DNA from: Rhizobium sp. CIAT894
GTDB lineage: Bacteria > Pseudomonadota > Alphaproteobacteria > Rhizobiales > Rhizobiaceae
DNA length: 64,000 nucleotides
Direction of reading: 5' to 3'
NCBI RefSeq assembly: GCF_000172795.2
Contig: NZ_CP020947.1
Span: forward strand, 4,109,001 to 4,173,000
In this document: positions 15,023 through 26,999 of the stretch, in pieces
Position numbering within the stretch: the stretch's first letter is position 1
Layout of the letters: each line of letters begins with the position of its first letter
Program-made: the position numbers and the translations under genes
Notes under the pieces: generated by a model
Databases searched by the model: none
Told to the model about the DNA's origin: nothing
The model's input: only the letters and a program-made list of their open reading frames with translations

Positions 15023-16243
15023 ATGCGACAACAGGAAAGACTGGCCGGAGCGGACTTTCTGCGCGCGACGGCCTGTCTGCTGGTGTTTGTCCATCATCTG
15101 GCGATCCGGCTGGATATGCGCAGAATCCCCGACGAATTCGGGCCGACCGCAAATATCCTCCGCTTCGGCAATTTCGGCGTCGCCATCTTCTTCGTGCTCA
15201 GCGGCTTCCTTCTTGCCCATCCCTTCTGGCGGGCGCTCGACGATGGCAGCAACATGCCGAGCCTTCGCCATTACACGATCCGCAGGGCGGCGCGCATCGC
15301 CCCGGGCTTCTGGTTCGCCGCAACCGTCGGCTTCGTTCTCAGCCTGACGCTGCTTGCCCTGCCGCTGACGCCAGAGCTTGCGCTGCGCTACCTCTCCGGG
15401 CTGCTGTTCATGAGCCAGTGGCATTGGCGCACGCTCTTTCCTGTCGAGACAGACGGGCCGCTCTGGTCGATTCCCTTCGAGGTCACCAGCTATGTGCTGC
15501 TGCCGGCCTGCTTCTTCCTGCTGTTTCGTTTGTCGGCCTTGAGACGGCGTCCACTCCGCGCCCGCTTCGCCTGGCTTTTCCTCATCACCGGCGTGCTCCT
15601 CGCCCATGTGCTGATCCTCACCGTCTTTGCGCTCGACGACATCGGGCGCGGCTGGCAATACGGCCTCCAGGGCGGGGCGAAGGAGTGGATGCCGCGATAT
15701 AATCCGATCGGCTTCTTCGCCGTCTTCGCACTCGGCGCGCTGGCTGCCGGCGTCGAGGTCATGCTCCCCAGAAGACCTTCCCCCTGGTTCGATACCGCAG
15801 CGCTGGTGGCCCTTGCTATTGCCGGCTACCGCCTTGGCATATCGCCGGGCAGCACCCCCGAAGCTTATGGCTGGCTCGAAATCCCCTATGGCTTCCCGGT
15901 CTTTCCGCTGGCAATCGCAACGGCGCTCGTCTCGCTCTGCCATTCGCAATATCTGGGCAGGCTGCTCGACAACGCTCCCGTCCGCTACATTGCAAAGATC
16001 TCCTTCGGCATCTATATCTGGCAGGAGATCATCCTGATATCGATCCAGAGGCTCGACCAGGGTTCGTTCGGCGTTTCCTCGGAAAATGTCGTCACCGGCT
16101 GGCTCCAGTCCTGTGGACTGGCGGCAGCACTCGTCCTTCTGGTTGCAAGCCTCAGCTATAGCCTGCTGGAAAAGCCGGCGATGGACATCGGCAACCGCCT
16201 GACATCGCGCCAGCCCAATCGGGCTACTCCTTTCAAAGTATAA
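15023..16243 (+). CDS. acyltransferase 3 family membrane protein (OafA/NodX type)
   Basis: 406 residues with about ten membrane spans. The family signature is at the start (GADFLRATACLLVFVHHLAI) with the catalytic-type His, followed by GVAIFFVLSGFLLAHPFW and TIRRAARIAPGFW. Family members move acetyl or other acyl groups onto lipopolysaccharide, exopolysaccharide or Nod factors at the inner membrane. The sugar transferase gene 167 bp downstream supports a surface polysaccharide role, but the acceptor is unknown. GGGGA precedes the ATG at 6 nt. Confidence 0.9.
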   Translation: MRQQERLAGADFLRATACLLVFVHHLAIRLDMRRIPDEFGPTANILRFGNFGVAIFFVLSGFLLAHPFWRALDDGSNMPSLRHYTIRRAARIAPGFWFAATVGFVLSLTLLALPLTPELALRYLSGLLFMSQWHWRTLFPVETDGPLWSIPFEVTSYVLLPACFFLLFRLSALRRRPLRARFAWLFLITGVLLAHVLILTVFALDDIGRGWQYGLQGGAKEWMPRYNPIGFFAVFALGALAAGVEVMLPRRPSPWFDTAALVALAIAGYRLGISPGSTPEAYGWLEIPYGFPVFPLAIATALVSLCHSQYLGRLLDNAPVRYIAKISFGIYIWQEIILISIQRLDQGSFGVSSENVVTGWLQSCGLAAALVLLVASLSYSLLEKPAMDIGNRLTSRQPNRATPFKV

Positions 16244-16410
16244 ATTCCCCTTCACCTCAACTAGAGGCATTAAGGTTAACAGGAATTACTCCCATTTTTG
16301 GCTTCTTTAGGGTTACGGATTTCTTATTTAAACCGATGACAAACGATACGTGAGGATGTATCTGTCTCCCTGCTGTTCAGTATCGCATCTAAACTTGTGG
16401 GCCTTGCGTA

Positions 16411-17148
16411 ATGAATGCTTATACTTCGAAGACGAATTCACGCTTCGATCCGTCTCAGCGTCAGGACAAAATCAGGTCCCTGGTTATCGCGAATTCCAAC
16501 ATTCGCCAGCCGGACAGCTTTTCTCTCGTTGAAAGAAAGATGGCTGTGCGGCTCGGCGTGAAGCGTTTGATCGACATTGTCGCCTCGCTCAGCGCCCTCA
16601 TCGTGCTGGCGCCGTTTTTTCTGGCGATCGCGCTCTTCATCAAGTTCGACGACGGCGGGCCGGTATTTTTCCGCCAGATCCGCTGGGGACTGAACGGCCA
16701 CAAGATCACCGTCTTCAAGTTCCGAACGATGCGCACCGAAGCTTGCGATCCGAGCGGCGTGCAACAGACGGTCAGGGGCGACAGCCGGGTGACAGGCATC
16801 GGCGCGGTGCTCCGCAAGACCAATATCGATGAACTGCCGCAGCTTCTGAACGTCCTCAAGGGCGACATGTCGCTGGTTGGCCCGCGGTGCCACGCGATCA
16901 ATATGCGGGCTGCCGGCCGGCTCTACGAAGAACTCGTGCCTGACTATCATCACCGCCACATCATGCGTCCCGGCATTACCGGCCTTGCGCAGACGCGCGG
17001 ATGGCGCGGCCCGACGGCACGACCGCTGCAAGCCCGGGCCCGCATCGCCTGCGATATTTATTATGTCAGGAATTTCAGCCTGCTGCTCGACTTGAAGATT
17101 CTGTTGAAGACGCTGGTCATCGAACTACGCGGCGGCACCGGCTTCTGA
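16411..17148 (+). CDS. polyprenyl-phosphate sugar-phosphate transferase (exopolysaccharide priming, ExoY/PssA type)
   Basis: 245 residues, bacterial sugar transferase family. One N-terminal span (DIVASLSALIVLAPFFLAIA), then the cytoplasmic catalytic part with VFKFRTMR, DELPQLLNVLKGDMSLVGPR and RPGITGLAQTRGWRGPT. Such enzymes attach the first sugar phosphate to undecaprenyl phosphate at the inner membrane. The motif reads GPRC instead of the common GPRP. The N-terminal 45 residues are extra relative to short PssA-type proteins. Start codon context is weak. The 167-bp AT-rich region upstream probably contains its own promoter. Confidence 0.9.
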   Translation: MNAYTSKTNSRFDPSQRQDKIRSLVIANSNIRQPDSFSLVERKMAVRLGVKRLIDIVASLSALIVLAPFFLAIALFIKFDDGGPVFFRQIRWGLNGHKITVFKFRTMRTEACDPSGVQQTVRGDSRVTGIGAVLRKTNIDELPQLLNVLKGDMSLVGPRCHAINMRAAGRLYEELVPDYHHRHIMRPGITGLAQTRGWRGPTARPLQARARIACDIYYVRNFSLLLDLKILLKTLVIELRGGTGF

Positions 17149-17251
17149 GACGGATTCACTGCCTCGGCAAAGCCGCACGTGGTCGCCGCCTTTTCACTTA
17201 TAAAGCCACCCGACGGGCCTGTCTTTCGTCAGCCGACAGGTCGACGGAGAC

Positions 17252-17279
17252 AAAAAAGGCGGCTGTTGCAGCCGCCTTT
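17252..17279 (-). terminator. intrinsic terminator of the atp operon
   Basis: Arms AAAGGCGGCT and AGCCGCCTTT with a 5-nt loop; on the minus strand the stem runs into six T residues (complement of 17252-17257). It lies 23 bp beyond the atpC stop. The plus-strand sugar transferase ends 103 bp away and may also use it. Confidence 0.9.
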
Positions 17280-17301
17280 CCTCATCGCAGTCGTTTTGCG
17301 A

Positions 17302-17709
17302 TCAGTCCTGTTGAACGATGCCGCTCAGATGCGTCAGTTCCATGATGAAGTGCTCGAGCTTCGACTTATGCTCGTGCAGCTCGGCATGTTCGAGCTCCAT
17401 GCGGGCGGCTTCGATGCGGCGGGTCAGTTCGTCCTTATGGAGCTCCTCGACCGGAACCGCGGATTCTGCAAGCAGGGTGCAGCCGGTCGGCAGGATATCG
17501 GCAAAACCGCCGAACACGACATAGTCCTGCTTCTTGCCGGAAGCCGAGCGCACGCTCACGACACCGGGCTTGATCGTCGTCATCGTCGGCGCGTGGTGCG
17601 CCATGACGGTCATTTCGCCTTCGGTCGCAGGAATGACGACCTCGGTCACCATCTCCGACAGCAGCAGACGCTCCGGCGAAACGAGCTCAAAGTTGAAATT
17701 GTCAGCCAT
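17302..17709 (-). CDS. atpC: F1 ATP synthase epsilon subunit
   Basis: 135 residues; the N-terminal beta-sandwich (FELVSPERLLLSEMVTEVVIPATEGEMTVM, in two blocks around residues 5-35) is typical of bacterial epsilon. The last gene of the operon, it couples the central stalk and inhibits hydrolysis. Its ATG overlaps the stop of the small zinc-ribbon frame (TGATG), so its translation should depend on that frame being read. Confidence 0.97.
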   Translation of the reverse strand: MADNFNFELVSPERLLLSEMVTEVVIPATEGEMTVMAHHAPTMTTIKPGVVSVRSASGKKQDYVVFGGFADILPTGCTLLAESAVPVEELHKDELTRRIEAARMELEHAELHEHKSKLEHFIMELTHLSGIVQQD

Positions 17710-17947
17710 CAGTGACTTACCTTCTCGGCTATGGCTTTCGCATCTTGCAATTTAGTCCCGCAGAACGGGCAGTGCATTATTGCCTGGTCGAGGTAACCGA
17801 GGCCTTCCTCGCTCTGGACCAGACCCACCACCATCATCATCACGCCGTTATCGGCGCGATAGATGATCGGCGCTGCCGGTTCCGGAAGATCCGCCACGAC
17901 CCCTTTCAGGGAGTCGCAGCAGAATATCTCGTCCAAGGCATCGGTCA

Positions 17948-17948
<1 letters not shown>
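17709..17948 (-). CDS. small CPFCG (zinc-ribbon-like) protein between atpD and atpC
   Basis: 79 residues from ATG 17948. It overlaps the atpD stop and the atpC start by one base each (TGATG at both ends), so it is embedded in the operon and coupled on both sides. Visible: Cys10-Cys11 near the N-terminus, a hydrophobic GVMMMVVGLVQ strand, and a C-terminal CPFCGTKLQ (Cys60, Cys63) that looks like half a zinc knuckle. No signal peptide. I do not recognise a characterised family; standard atp operons lack it. The tight junctions show that it is a real gene. A role in ATP synthase assembly or in adjusting AtpC levels is only inferred. Confidence 0.85.
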
Positions 17949-20285
<2,337 letters not shown>

Positions 20286-20313
20286 CCGTTATCCGTCCTA
20301 ACTTAGGGCCCGA

Positions 20314-21843
20314 TTACGAGAAAGACTTTGCGAAGCTATCGAGAGCAGCATTGAGCTTGCCCTTGGTATCATCGCTGATTGCCTTTTCCGTGCGGATTGC
20401 GTCGAGGATGGCGGAGCCTTCCGAACGCAGGTACGAAAGCAAGCCCTGCTCGAACTTGCCGACCGATGCGACCGGCAGCTTGTCGAGATAGCCGTTGACG
20501 CCGGCGAAGATCACGGCGACCTGCTCTTCCGTCTTCAGCGGCGAGAACTGCGGCTGCTTCAGGAGTTCGGTCAGGCGCGCACCGCGGTTCAGCAGGCGCT
20601 GCGTTGCAGCGTCGAGGTCCGAACCGAACTGGGCGAAGGCGGCCATTTCGCGATACTGGGCGAGTTCGCCCTTGATCGAGCCGGCAACCTGCTTCATCGC
20701 CTTGATCTGCGCCGAAGAACCGACGCGGGAAACCGACAGACCGACGTTAACGGCCGGACGGATGCCCTGGTAGAACAGGTCGGTTTCGAGGAAGATCTGG
20801 CCGTCGGTGATCGAGATCACGTTGGTCGGAATGAAGGCCGAAACGTCGTTGCCCTGCGTTTCGATGACGGGCAGAGCGGTCAGCGAACCGGCGCCCTTGT
20901 CGTCATTCATCTTTGCGGCGCGCTCGAGGAGACGCGAATGCAGGTAGAAAACGTCGCCCGGATAGGCTTCGCGGCCCGGCGGGCGGCGCAGCAGCAGCGA
21001 CATCTGGCGGTAAGCGACAGCCTGCTTGGACAGGTCGTCATAGCCGATCAGGGCGTGCTGGGCGTTGTCGCGGAAGTATTCGCCCATTGCGCAACCTGCG
21101 AACGGAGCGAGGAACTGCATCGGAGCCGGGTCGGAAGCCGTCGCAGCAACGATGATCGAGTACTTCAGGGCGCCGCGCTCTTCGAGGACCTTGACGAACT
21201 GGGCAACGGTGGAGCGCTTCTGGCCGACGGCGACGTAGACGCAGTAGAGCTTATCGTTGTCAGGGCCGTTGTCGTGGATCGGCTTCTGGTTCAGGAAGGT
21301 GTCGAGCAGGATCGCGGTCTTGCCGGTCTGGCGGTCGCCGATGACGAGCTCGCGCTGGCCGCGGCCGACCGGGATGAGCGCGTCGATGGCCTTGAGGCCG
21401 GTCGACATCGGCTCATGAACCGACTTGCGCGGAATGATGCCTGGGGCCTTGACGTCGACACGCGCACGGCGGGTCGCGTTGATCGGGCCCTTGCCGTCGA
21501 TCGGGTTGCCGAGCGCGTCGACGACGCGGCCGAGCAGCTCCGGACCGATCGGAACGTCAACGATGGCGCCCGTGCGCTTGACGGTATCGCCTTCCTTGAT
21601 GTCGCGGTCGGAGCCGAAAATAACAACACCGACGTTATCAGATTCAAGGTTCAGGGCCATGCCGCGGATGCCGCCGGGGAACTCGACCATTTCACCGGCT
21701 TGGACATTGTCCAGACCGTAAACGCGAGCGATACCGTCACCGACGGAGAGAACCTGGCCGACTTCCGAGACTTCCGCCTCTTTGCCGAAATTTTTGATCT
21801 GGTCTTTGAGAATTGCCGAAATTTCCGCGGCGCGGATATCCAT
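20314..21843 (-). CDS. atpA: F1 ATP synthase alpha subunit
   Basis: 509 residues. Nucleotide-binding P-loop GDRQTGKT at 169-176, non-catalytic type, and the signature [17 protein letters not shown]. Its ATG overlaps the atpH stop (TGATG at 21841-21845), indicating coupling. Length and motifs match alphaproteobacterial alpha subunits. Confidence 0.98.
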   Translation of the reverse strand: MDIRAAEISAILKDQIKNFGKEAEVSEVGQVLSVGDGIARVYGLDNVQAGEMVEFPGGIRGMALNLESDNVGVVIFGSDRDIKEGDTVKRTGAIVDVPIGPELLGRVVDALGNPIDGKGPINATRRARVDVKAPGIIPRKSVHEPMSTGLKAIDALIPVGRGQRELVIGDRQTGKTAILLDTFLNQKPIHDNGPDNDKLYCVYVAVGQKRSTVAQFVKVLEERGALKYSIIVAATASDPAPMQFLAPFAGCAMGEYFRDNAQHALIGYDDLSKQAVAYRQMSLLLRRPPGREAYPGDVFYLHSRLLERAAKMNDDKGAGSLTALPVIETQGNDVSAFIPTNVISITDGQIFLETDLFYQGIRPAVNVGLSVSRVGSSAQIKAMKQVAGSIKGELAQYREMAAFAQFGSDLDAATQRLLNRGARLTELLKQPQFSPLKTEEQVAVIFAGVNGYLDKLPVASVGKFEQGLLSYLRSEGSAILDAIRTEKAISDDTKGKLNAALDSFAKSFS

Positions 21844-22409
21844 CAGCCGACCTCTTTCAATGCAAGCTTAAGGGTAGAGAGTTTGGTACGAAGAGACGTA
21901 TCAATCTGACGGGACCCGACCTTGACGATCAGACCACCAAGAATTGACGGATCAACCGTGACGGCAATCGCCACGTCTTTGCCGGTGACGCCCTTCAGCG
22001 CCGCCTTCAATTCATTTTCCTGCTCTGCGGAGAGAGCATGGGCCGAGGTGACCTCGGCGGAAATTTCGCCACGATGGTTGGCGGCGATCAGCCGGAAGGC
22101 CTTGATCATGCCCGGCAGGGCGAACAGGCGGCGGTTGCGCGCCACGACCTTCAGGAAGTTGGCGAAGAAGCCCGAGATGCCGGCCTTTTCGCTGATGGCG
22201 ACGATCGCCTTCAGCTGGTCCTCGGCGGAGAAAACCGGGCTCAGGATAAAGCGCTTCAGATCATCGCTCTCATCCAGCATCGCCTGGAAACGGTCAAGAT
22301 CTGCAGTTACGGTACCGACGGCGTTCTCTTCGAGCGCCAGCTCGAAAAGCGACGAGGCATAGCGCTCTGCAACACCAGAAGTAAGCTGGGACGTGTCTGC
22401 CACTGGCAC
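21843..22409 (-). CDS. atpH: F1 ATP synthase delta subunit
   Basis: 188 residues from GTG 22409 ([12 protein letters not shown], then [13 protein letters not shown]), with AGGGA 6 nt upstream. A second GTG two codons later is possible. The delta protein (OSCP) links F1 to the peripheral stalk. It is the first gene of the operon; the F0 genes are not nearby, as is usual in alphaproteobacteria. The 255 bp upstream, to the small membrane protein stop, should contain the operon promoter, but no clear -35/-10 pair was identified. Confidence 0.95.
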   Translation of the reverse strand: MPVADTSQLTSGVAERYASSLFELALEENAVGTVTADLDRFQAMLDESDDLKRFILSPVFSAEDQLKAIVAISEKAGISGFFANFLKVVARNRRLFALPGMIKAFRLIAANHRGEISAEVTSAHALSAEQENELKAALKGVTGKDVAIAVTVDPSILGGLIVKVGSRQIDTSLRTKLSTLKLALKEVG

Positions 22410-22664
22410 AAATTTCCCTGATTTCAACCCAAAATCCGGCTCTCGGCGGGCGCCGAACCTATGATCTTGAATTCGTTTTGATTTCCCCCAGAAATCACAA
22501 GAGAAGCCTCTTGCTTCTTCCGAAATTCGGGGTCCGTCTAACATAGGATGTTCGGACTCGCAACACGCGTAATGCCCGAATACGCCTTTCACATGAATTT
22601 CTGTTCGCAAAATTGCGCAATGGCCTGAAAGCCGGCCAGGGAGACCGTCTGCCGGCAGCGGGAT

Positions 22665-23054
22665 TCACGTTTGGATGAAGCCGAAAACATAGAGCAGCGG
22701 CAGGGCGGCCAAAGCAATTTGCACAACCAAAAGTAAATAGTTGACGAGATTACTCCCCTTATCGGACAGGATCGAGATGATCCGGGCAAAGGCGGCCATC
22801 ACAAAAGAAGCGCCAAGCGCCATGTAGATCGTCGTCTGGGCAAGCATGATCGCCGCGAGGCCGAAGCCGAGATAGAAACCGCCCATCGAGCGCGCTTCGC
22901 CGAAACCTTCCGGCCGTCCCTCCCGCGCCTGCAGGCCGAGAAGACGCAGGGCGTGGCCCGGCGCAAACATCATGATGAAACCGGCGAGCGCCGTGAACGC
23001 GGCGGAACAAAAGGCAAGCTGCTCGCCAAGCTCGGTCGGAAAGTAAAATTCCAT
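22665..23054 (-). CDS. small four-span membrane protein of unknown function
   Basis: 129 residues with four likely membrane spans, around residues 13-36 (LAFCSAAFTALAGFIMMFAP), 58-75, 78-92 and 105-127. A short polar loop, LQAREGRPEGFGEARS, contains a charged cluster that recurs in small DUF4345-like membrane proteins, but I cannot assign it firmly. It stands alone between priA and the atp operon on the same strand. Confidence 0.75.
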   Translation of the reverse strand: MEFYFPTELGEQLAFCSAAFTALAGFIMMFAPGHALRLLGLQAREGRPEGFGEARSMGGFYLGFGLAAIMLAQTTIYMALGASFVMAAFARIISILSDKGSNLVNYLLLVVQIALAALPLLYVFGFIQT

Positions 23055-23131
23055 GCGTCAGCCCCAAATCGCCCGGATGATTCGGTGTTTATGGCATGCG
23101 CCGGAAAAGGAGGAAATGGCGGGGTTATGTT

Positions 23132-25348
23132 TTAGAGAAAACTCTGCGGATCGATGTCGAGCTGTACCTGTACCGATCCGCGCTCCCTGGGCGATTGCGA
23201 CAGCATCGCCCGCAGGAAGCCCTGCATGTCGGAGTTCCGCCGGCCGTGCACCAGCAGGCGGAAGCGATGGCGACCGCGCACCAGTGCAAGCGGGGCTTCG
23301 GCCGGGCCGAGCACCGAAATGCCCGACACCTGCGGCGCCGCATTGCGCATGCCGCGCGCATGATTTTCCGCGTCATGGCGGGTTTCGGCCGAAACGATGA
23401 TCGAGGCGAGCCTGCCGAACGGCGGCAGTATGGCGCGTTCGCGTTCGGTGATCTCGCGCTCGTAGAAGGCATCGGAATCGCCCGATACAATCGCCTGCAT
23501 GACGGGATGCTGCGGCTGGTAGGTCTGCAGCAGCCCGTGGCTCTTGAGGCCGGTGCGCCCGGCCCGGCCGGTCACCTGCGACAGGAGCTGAAAGGTGCGC
23601 TCGGCGGCGCGCGGGTCGCCATTGGCAAGGCCGAGGTCGGCATCGACGATGCCGACCAGCGTCATAAGCGGAAAATTATGTCCTTTGGCGACCAGCTGGG
23701 TGCCGATGACGATATCCGCCTCGCCCTTGGCGATTGCATCGAGCTCCAGCCGCAGCCGCTTCACTCCGCCCATGATATCGGAGGAGAGAACGATCGTCCG
23801 TGCCTCCGGGAAATGCCGCTCCACCTCCTCGGCAATGCGCTCGACGCCCGGCCCGCAGGCGACGAGGTGATCGAGCGTGCCGCATTCCGGGCATGCTTCC
23901 GGCGTGCGCTCGGCATAACCGCATTGATGGCATTGCAGCTGCTTGCGGAAGCGATGTTCGACCAGCCAGCTCGAACATTGCGGGCATTGGAACCGGTGGC
24001 CGCAGACCCGGCAGAGCGTCAGCGGCGCATAACCGCGCCGGTTGAGAAAAAGCAGCGCCTGCTGGCGCTTTTCCACCGTCTTGCCGATCGCCCGGATCAG
24101 CACCGGTGACAGGAAGCCGCCGCGCTCAGGCGCGTGCCGGCGCATATCGATGAGATGCAGGTCCGGCAGCGCCGCGTCGCCGAAACGGGTCGGCAGGTGG
24201 ACGGTGCTGTAGCGCCCGCTCTGTCCATTGACCTGGCTTTCGACCGAGGGTGTCGCCGATACCAGAATGACGGGAAAATCGCCGATGCGGCCGCGCACCA
24301 CGGCCATATCGCGCGCATTATAGAAGACGCGATCCTCCTGCTTGTAGGCAGGATCGTGCTCCTCGTCGACGATGATCAGACCAAGATCCTCAAAGGGCAG
24401 GAAGAGCGCCGAGCGGGCGCCGGCCACGACGCGCACCTCGCCGGTCACCGCCTGGCGCCAGACCTTTTCGCGCATGCGCGGCGCCAGATCGGAATGCCAT
24501 TCGGCCGGCTTTGCCCCGAAGCGATCCTGGAAGCGCTCCATGAAACTGGCCGTCAGCGCGATCTCCGGCAGCAGAATCAGCACCTGCCTGCCGCGTTTCA
24601 GCGTCTCGGCAATCGCCTCGAAATAAACCTCGGTCTTGCCGGAGCCGGTCACCCCGTCGATCAGCGACACCGAAAACTCGCCCTTGCGGATGTCGGACAC
24701 GATCTCTTCGGCCGCCGCCCTCTGCGGCCCTTCGAGCCGTGCGGCGGCGAAATCCGGATCGGGCATCGCCACCACCGGCGGCGGCGGCAGGAATATCGTT
24801 TCGAAAATGCCGAGCGTAATCAGCCCGTCGACGACGCTGGTCGAAACCCCTGCCGCATGCGCCAGGCCGCTGCGCGTCCAGGAAAGCCCGTCGGAGGCCG
24901 TATCGAGCACCCGGGCGCGCGCCGGCGTCATCCGCTCCGGTTCGCCGCCGACGAATTTCAACCCCTCCACCATCGGCTCCGGCTCGAAGGCATTCGGCGC
25001 CCTCAGCGCCATGCGCGCGACGAGGCCGGGCGGCGAGAGCGTATAGGTCGCGACCCAATCGATGAAATCGCGCATCTCCCGGGAGAGCGGCGGGCAGTCG
25101 AAGACATGGCTGATCGGCCGCAGTTTCTTCGGATCGACACCGTCCTCGCCGCCGTCCCAGACGACGCCGATCACCTGCCGCGGCCCGAGCGGCACCTGCA
25201 CGACCGAGCCGGGCTCGACCGCCATGCCATCCGGCACCGAATAGGAATAGGGTTTGGGCGCCGGCATCGGCACCAGCACGGGAACCGTTCGGTTCGCGGG
25301 CGGTGCTTCGAAAAGCGCGCCAAAGAGATCGGACGAATCTGTGCTCAT
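23132..25348 (-). CDS. priA: primosomal replication restart helicase PriA
   Basis: 738 residues from ATG 25348. N-terminal 3'-DNA-binding domain (residues 1-110), helicase core with Walker A GVTGSGKT (232-239) and DEEH (328-331), and the zinc-binding insert with eight cysteines at 446, 449, 455, 458, 473, 476, 486 and 489. It reloads the replisome at collapsed forks. The open frame extends far upstream of 25348, but that part lies antisense to the DapA-like gene and has no PriA similarity. Confidence 0.97.
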   Translation of the reverse strand: MSTDSSDLFGALFEAPPANRTVPVLVPMPAPKPYSYSVPDGMAVEPGSVVQVPLGPRQVIGVVWDGGEDGVDPKKLRPISHVFDCPPLSREMRDFIDWVATYTLSPPGLVARMALRAPNAFEPEPMVEGLKFVGGEPERMTPARARVLDTASDGLSWTRSGLAHAAGVSTSVVDGLITLGIFETIFLPPPPVVAMPDPDFAAARLEGPQRAAAEEIVSDIRKGEFSVSLIDGVTGSGKTEVYFEAIAETLKRGRQVLILLPEIALTASFMERFQDRFGAKPAEWHSDLAPRMREKVWRQAVTGEVRVVAGARSALFLPFEDLGLIIVDEEHDPAYKQEDRVFYNARDMAVVRGRIGDFPVILVSATPSVESQVNGQSGRYSTVHLPTRFGDAALPDLHLIDMRRHAPERGGFLSPVLIRAIGKTVEKRQQALLFLNRRGYAPLTLCRVCGHRFQCPQCSSWLVEHRFRKQLQCHQCGYAERTPEACPECGTLDHLVACGPGVERIAEEVERHFPEARTIVLSSDIMGGVKRLRLELDAIAKGEADIVIGTQLVAKGHNFPLMTLVGIVDADLGLANGDPRAAERTFQLLSQVTGRAGRTGLKSHGLLQTYQPQHPVMQAIVSGDSDAFYEREITERERAILPPFGRLASIIVSAETRHDAENHARGMRNAAPQVSGISVLGPAEAPLALVRGRHRFRLLVHGRRNSDMQGFLRAMLSQSPRERGSVQVQLDIDPQSFL

Positions 25349-25537
25349 CGGGCGAGACCATGCCCGCAAATCGATGCAATTGGAACCGCAAAGACGGGGC
25401 GGCGTCTCTTGCATCCCTGATCGCCTGCAGCCCGAACGAAAAGGTTGCCGGGCAAGCGATTGGCTGCATAGATTGCCGGACGATCTTGTTCGAAATGCCG
25501 AAGCGCTGTTCTTCGGCCGCTGAATTGGAGAGCACCA

Positions 25538-26470
25538 ATGGCCAGACTGACCGAAGATGCCAAGGGCGTCTATGTGATCGCCGTAACCCCGTTCACCGAT
25601 GACGGCGCACTCGATCTCGGCAGCATCGACAGCATGGTCGATTTCTACGAGGGCGCCGGCGTCACCGGGCTGACGGTGCTTGGCCAACTGGGCGAGGCCC
25701 CGAAGCTGACCGCCGAGGAATCGCGGACCGTGGTCGAGCGTGTGCTGAAGCGCCTCGACGGACGGCTGCCTGTCGTGGTCGGCGTCTCGGCGCCGGGACT
25801 TGCCCCGATGCGCGAACTTTCCGAAGCCGCCATGGCAGCGGGTGCTGCCGGCGTCATGGTTGCGCCACCCTGGACCGTCAAGACCGACGACCAGGCCTTC
25901 GCCTTCTACCAGTCGGTCGGCGAAACCCTGGGTGAAACGCCCTTCGTGCTGCAGGATTATCCGCTCACCACCAATGTGACAATCGCGCCCAAGGTAATCG
26001 AGCGCATCGTCAACGAGGTGCCGAACTGCGTCATGCTCAAGCACGAGGATTGGCCGGGCCTTGCGAAGATATCGGCGCTTCGCGCCGCCAGCGACAAGGG
26101 CGGCATGCGGCGCATCTCCATCCTTTGCGGCAATGGCGGGCTTTTCCTCCCCGAAGAGATGGGCCGCGGCGCAGATGGCGCCATGACCGGATTCTGTTAT
26201 CCCGAGATGATGGTCGGCGTCGTCGAGGCCTATGCGGCCGGACATCCCGATCGCGCCCATGCGATCTTCGACGCCTATCTGCCGCTCGCCCGCTATGAAC
26301 AGCAGCAGGGCGTCGGCCTTGCCTGCCGCAAATATGTGCTTGCCAAGCGCGGCGTGATCAAATCCGCCATCCTGCGCAAACCGGGCGCCAGGCTCTCGGC
26401 ACTCGATATTGCCGATATCGAGCGGTTGCTGGCACGCCAGGCCATCCGCCTCCGGGAGATCGGAGCGTAA
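25538..26470 (+). CDS. DapA-family aldolase/lyase, substrate unknown
   Basis: 310 residues, TIM-barrel family of dihydrodipicolinate synthase and N-acetylneuraminate lyase. Schiff-base Lys168 in VMLKHED and Tyr141 in LQDYP are present. The pyruvate-binding loop reads GQLGE (49-53) in place of the usual GTTGE, which argues against lysine synthesis and for another 2-oxo acid aldol or dehydratase reaction. GGAG lies 7 nt upstream. It is divergent from priA across 189 bp that holds both promoters. Confidence 0.85.
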   Translation: MARLTEDAKGVYVIAVTPFTDDGALDLGSIDSMVDFYEGAGVTGLTVLGQLGEAPKLTAEESRTVVERVLKRLDGRLPVVVGVSAPGLAPMRELSEAAMAAGAAGVMVAPPWTVKTDDQAFAFYQSVGETLGETPFVLQDYPLTTNVTIAPKVIERIVNEVPNCVMLKHEDWPGLAKISALRAASDKGGMRRISILCGNGGLFLPEEMGRGADGAMTGFCYPEMMVGVVEAYAAGHPDRAHAIFDAYLPLARYEQQQGVGLACRKYVLAKRGVIKSAILRKPGARLSALDIADIERLLARQAIRLREIGA

Positions 26471-26500
26471 ATCTCGACGCCGCCTGCAGATTGCCATCCA

Positions 26501-26983
26501 TCACCGGCGCGAATCCCTGACCGCTGGATCGTCGCGCTCACCCGGGCCATGCAAATCGAGACGATGTGTGTGGCCATCCCGCCCGGTGGCCTGAAATCCG
26601 AGCGACTCCCAGAATTTCGCCGCACCGGTATTTCCCGCATGAACGGTGACGATGCTGGAGCACGATCGCGCATGGTCGAGCAGCGCCAGTGCCAACATCC
26701 GGCCGATGCCGCGCCCGCGCATTGCGGGACGAATGTAGAAACGTCGCATCCGCAACGCGCCCGGCATGGCGGCTTCAATGGTCATGCCTCCAACGCCGGC
26801 AAACGCCCGATCGACATAGGCGCCCAGCAACCTTTCGCCGTCACGCTCGAACCTGACGGCACCAGCCGACCAGTCATCGATCAGCCGGGCGATATGGAAA
26901 TATCCTTCCCGCCGGGCCTCGCCTTCGAGGTCTGCGATCTCATCCGGCAATCGATCGCGGATCATGCGGATATCGGTCGTCAT
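26501..26983 (-). CDS. GNAT-family N-acetyltransferase
   Basis: 160 residues from ATG 26983. The acetyl-CoA loop is in RRFYIRPAMRGRGIGRMLA (motif A, R-G-x-G-I/G), followed by VTVHAGNTGAAKFWESLGF (motif B). It is 16 bp behind the PlsC-like acyltransferase gene on the same strand and probably cotranscribed. The acceptor is unknown. It converges on the DapA-like gene. Confidence 0.88.
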   Translation of the reverse strand: MTTDIRMIRDRLPDEIADLEGEARREGYFHIARLIDDWSAGAVRFERDGERLLGAYVDRAFAGVGGMTIEAAMPGALRMRRFYIRPAMRGRGIGRMLALALLDHARSCSSIVTVHAGNTGAAKFWESLGFQATGRDGHTHRLDLHGPGERDDPAVRDSRR

Positions 26984-26999
26984 GGCAGTGCCGATCGAT

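Noticed and set aside
25349-26497. N-terminal extension of PriA by some 380 residues
   Set aside because: The extension is antisense to the DapA-like gene and has no PriA character; the ATG at 25348 gives a normal-length PriA.
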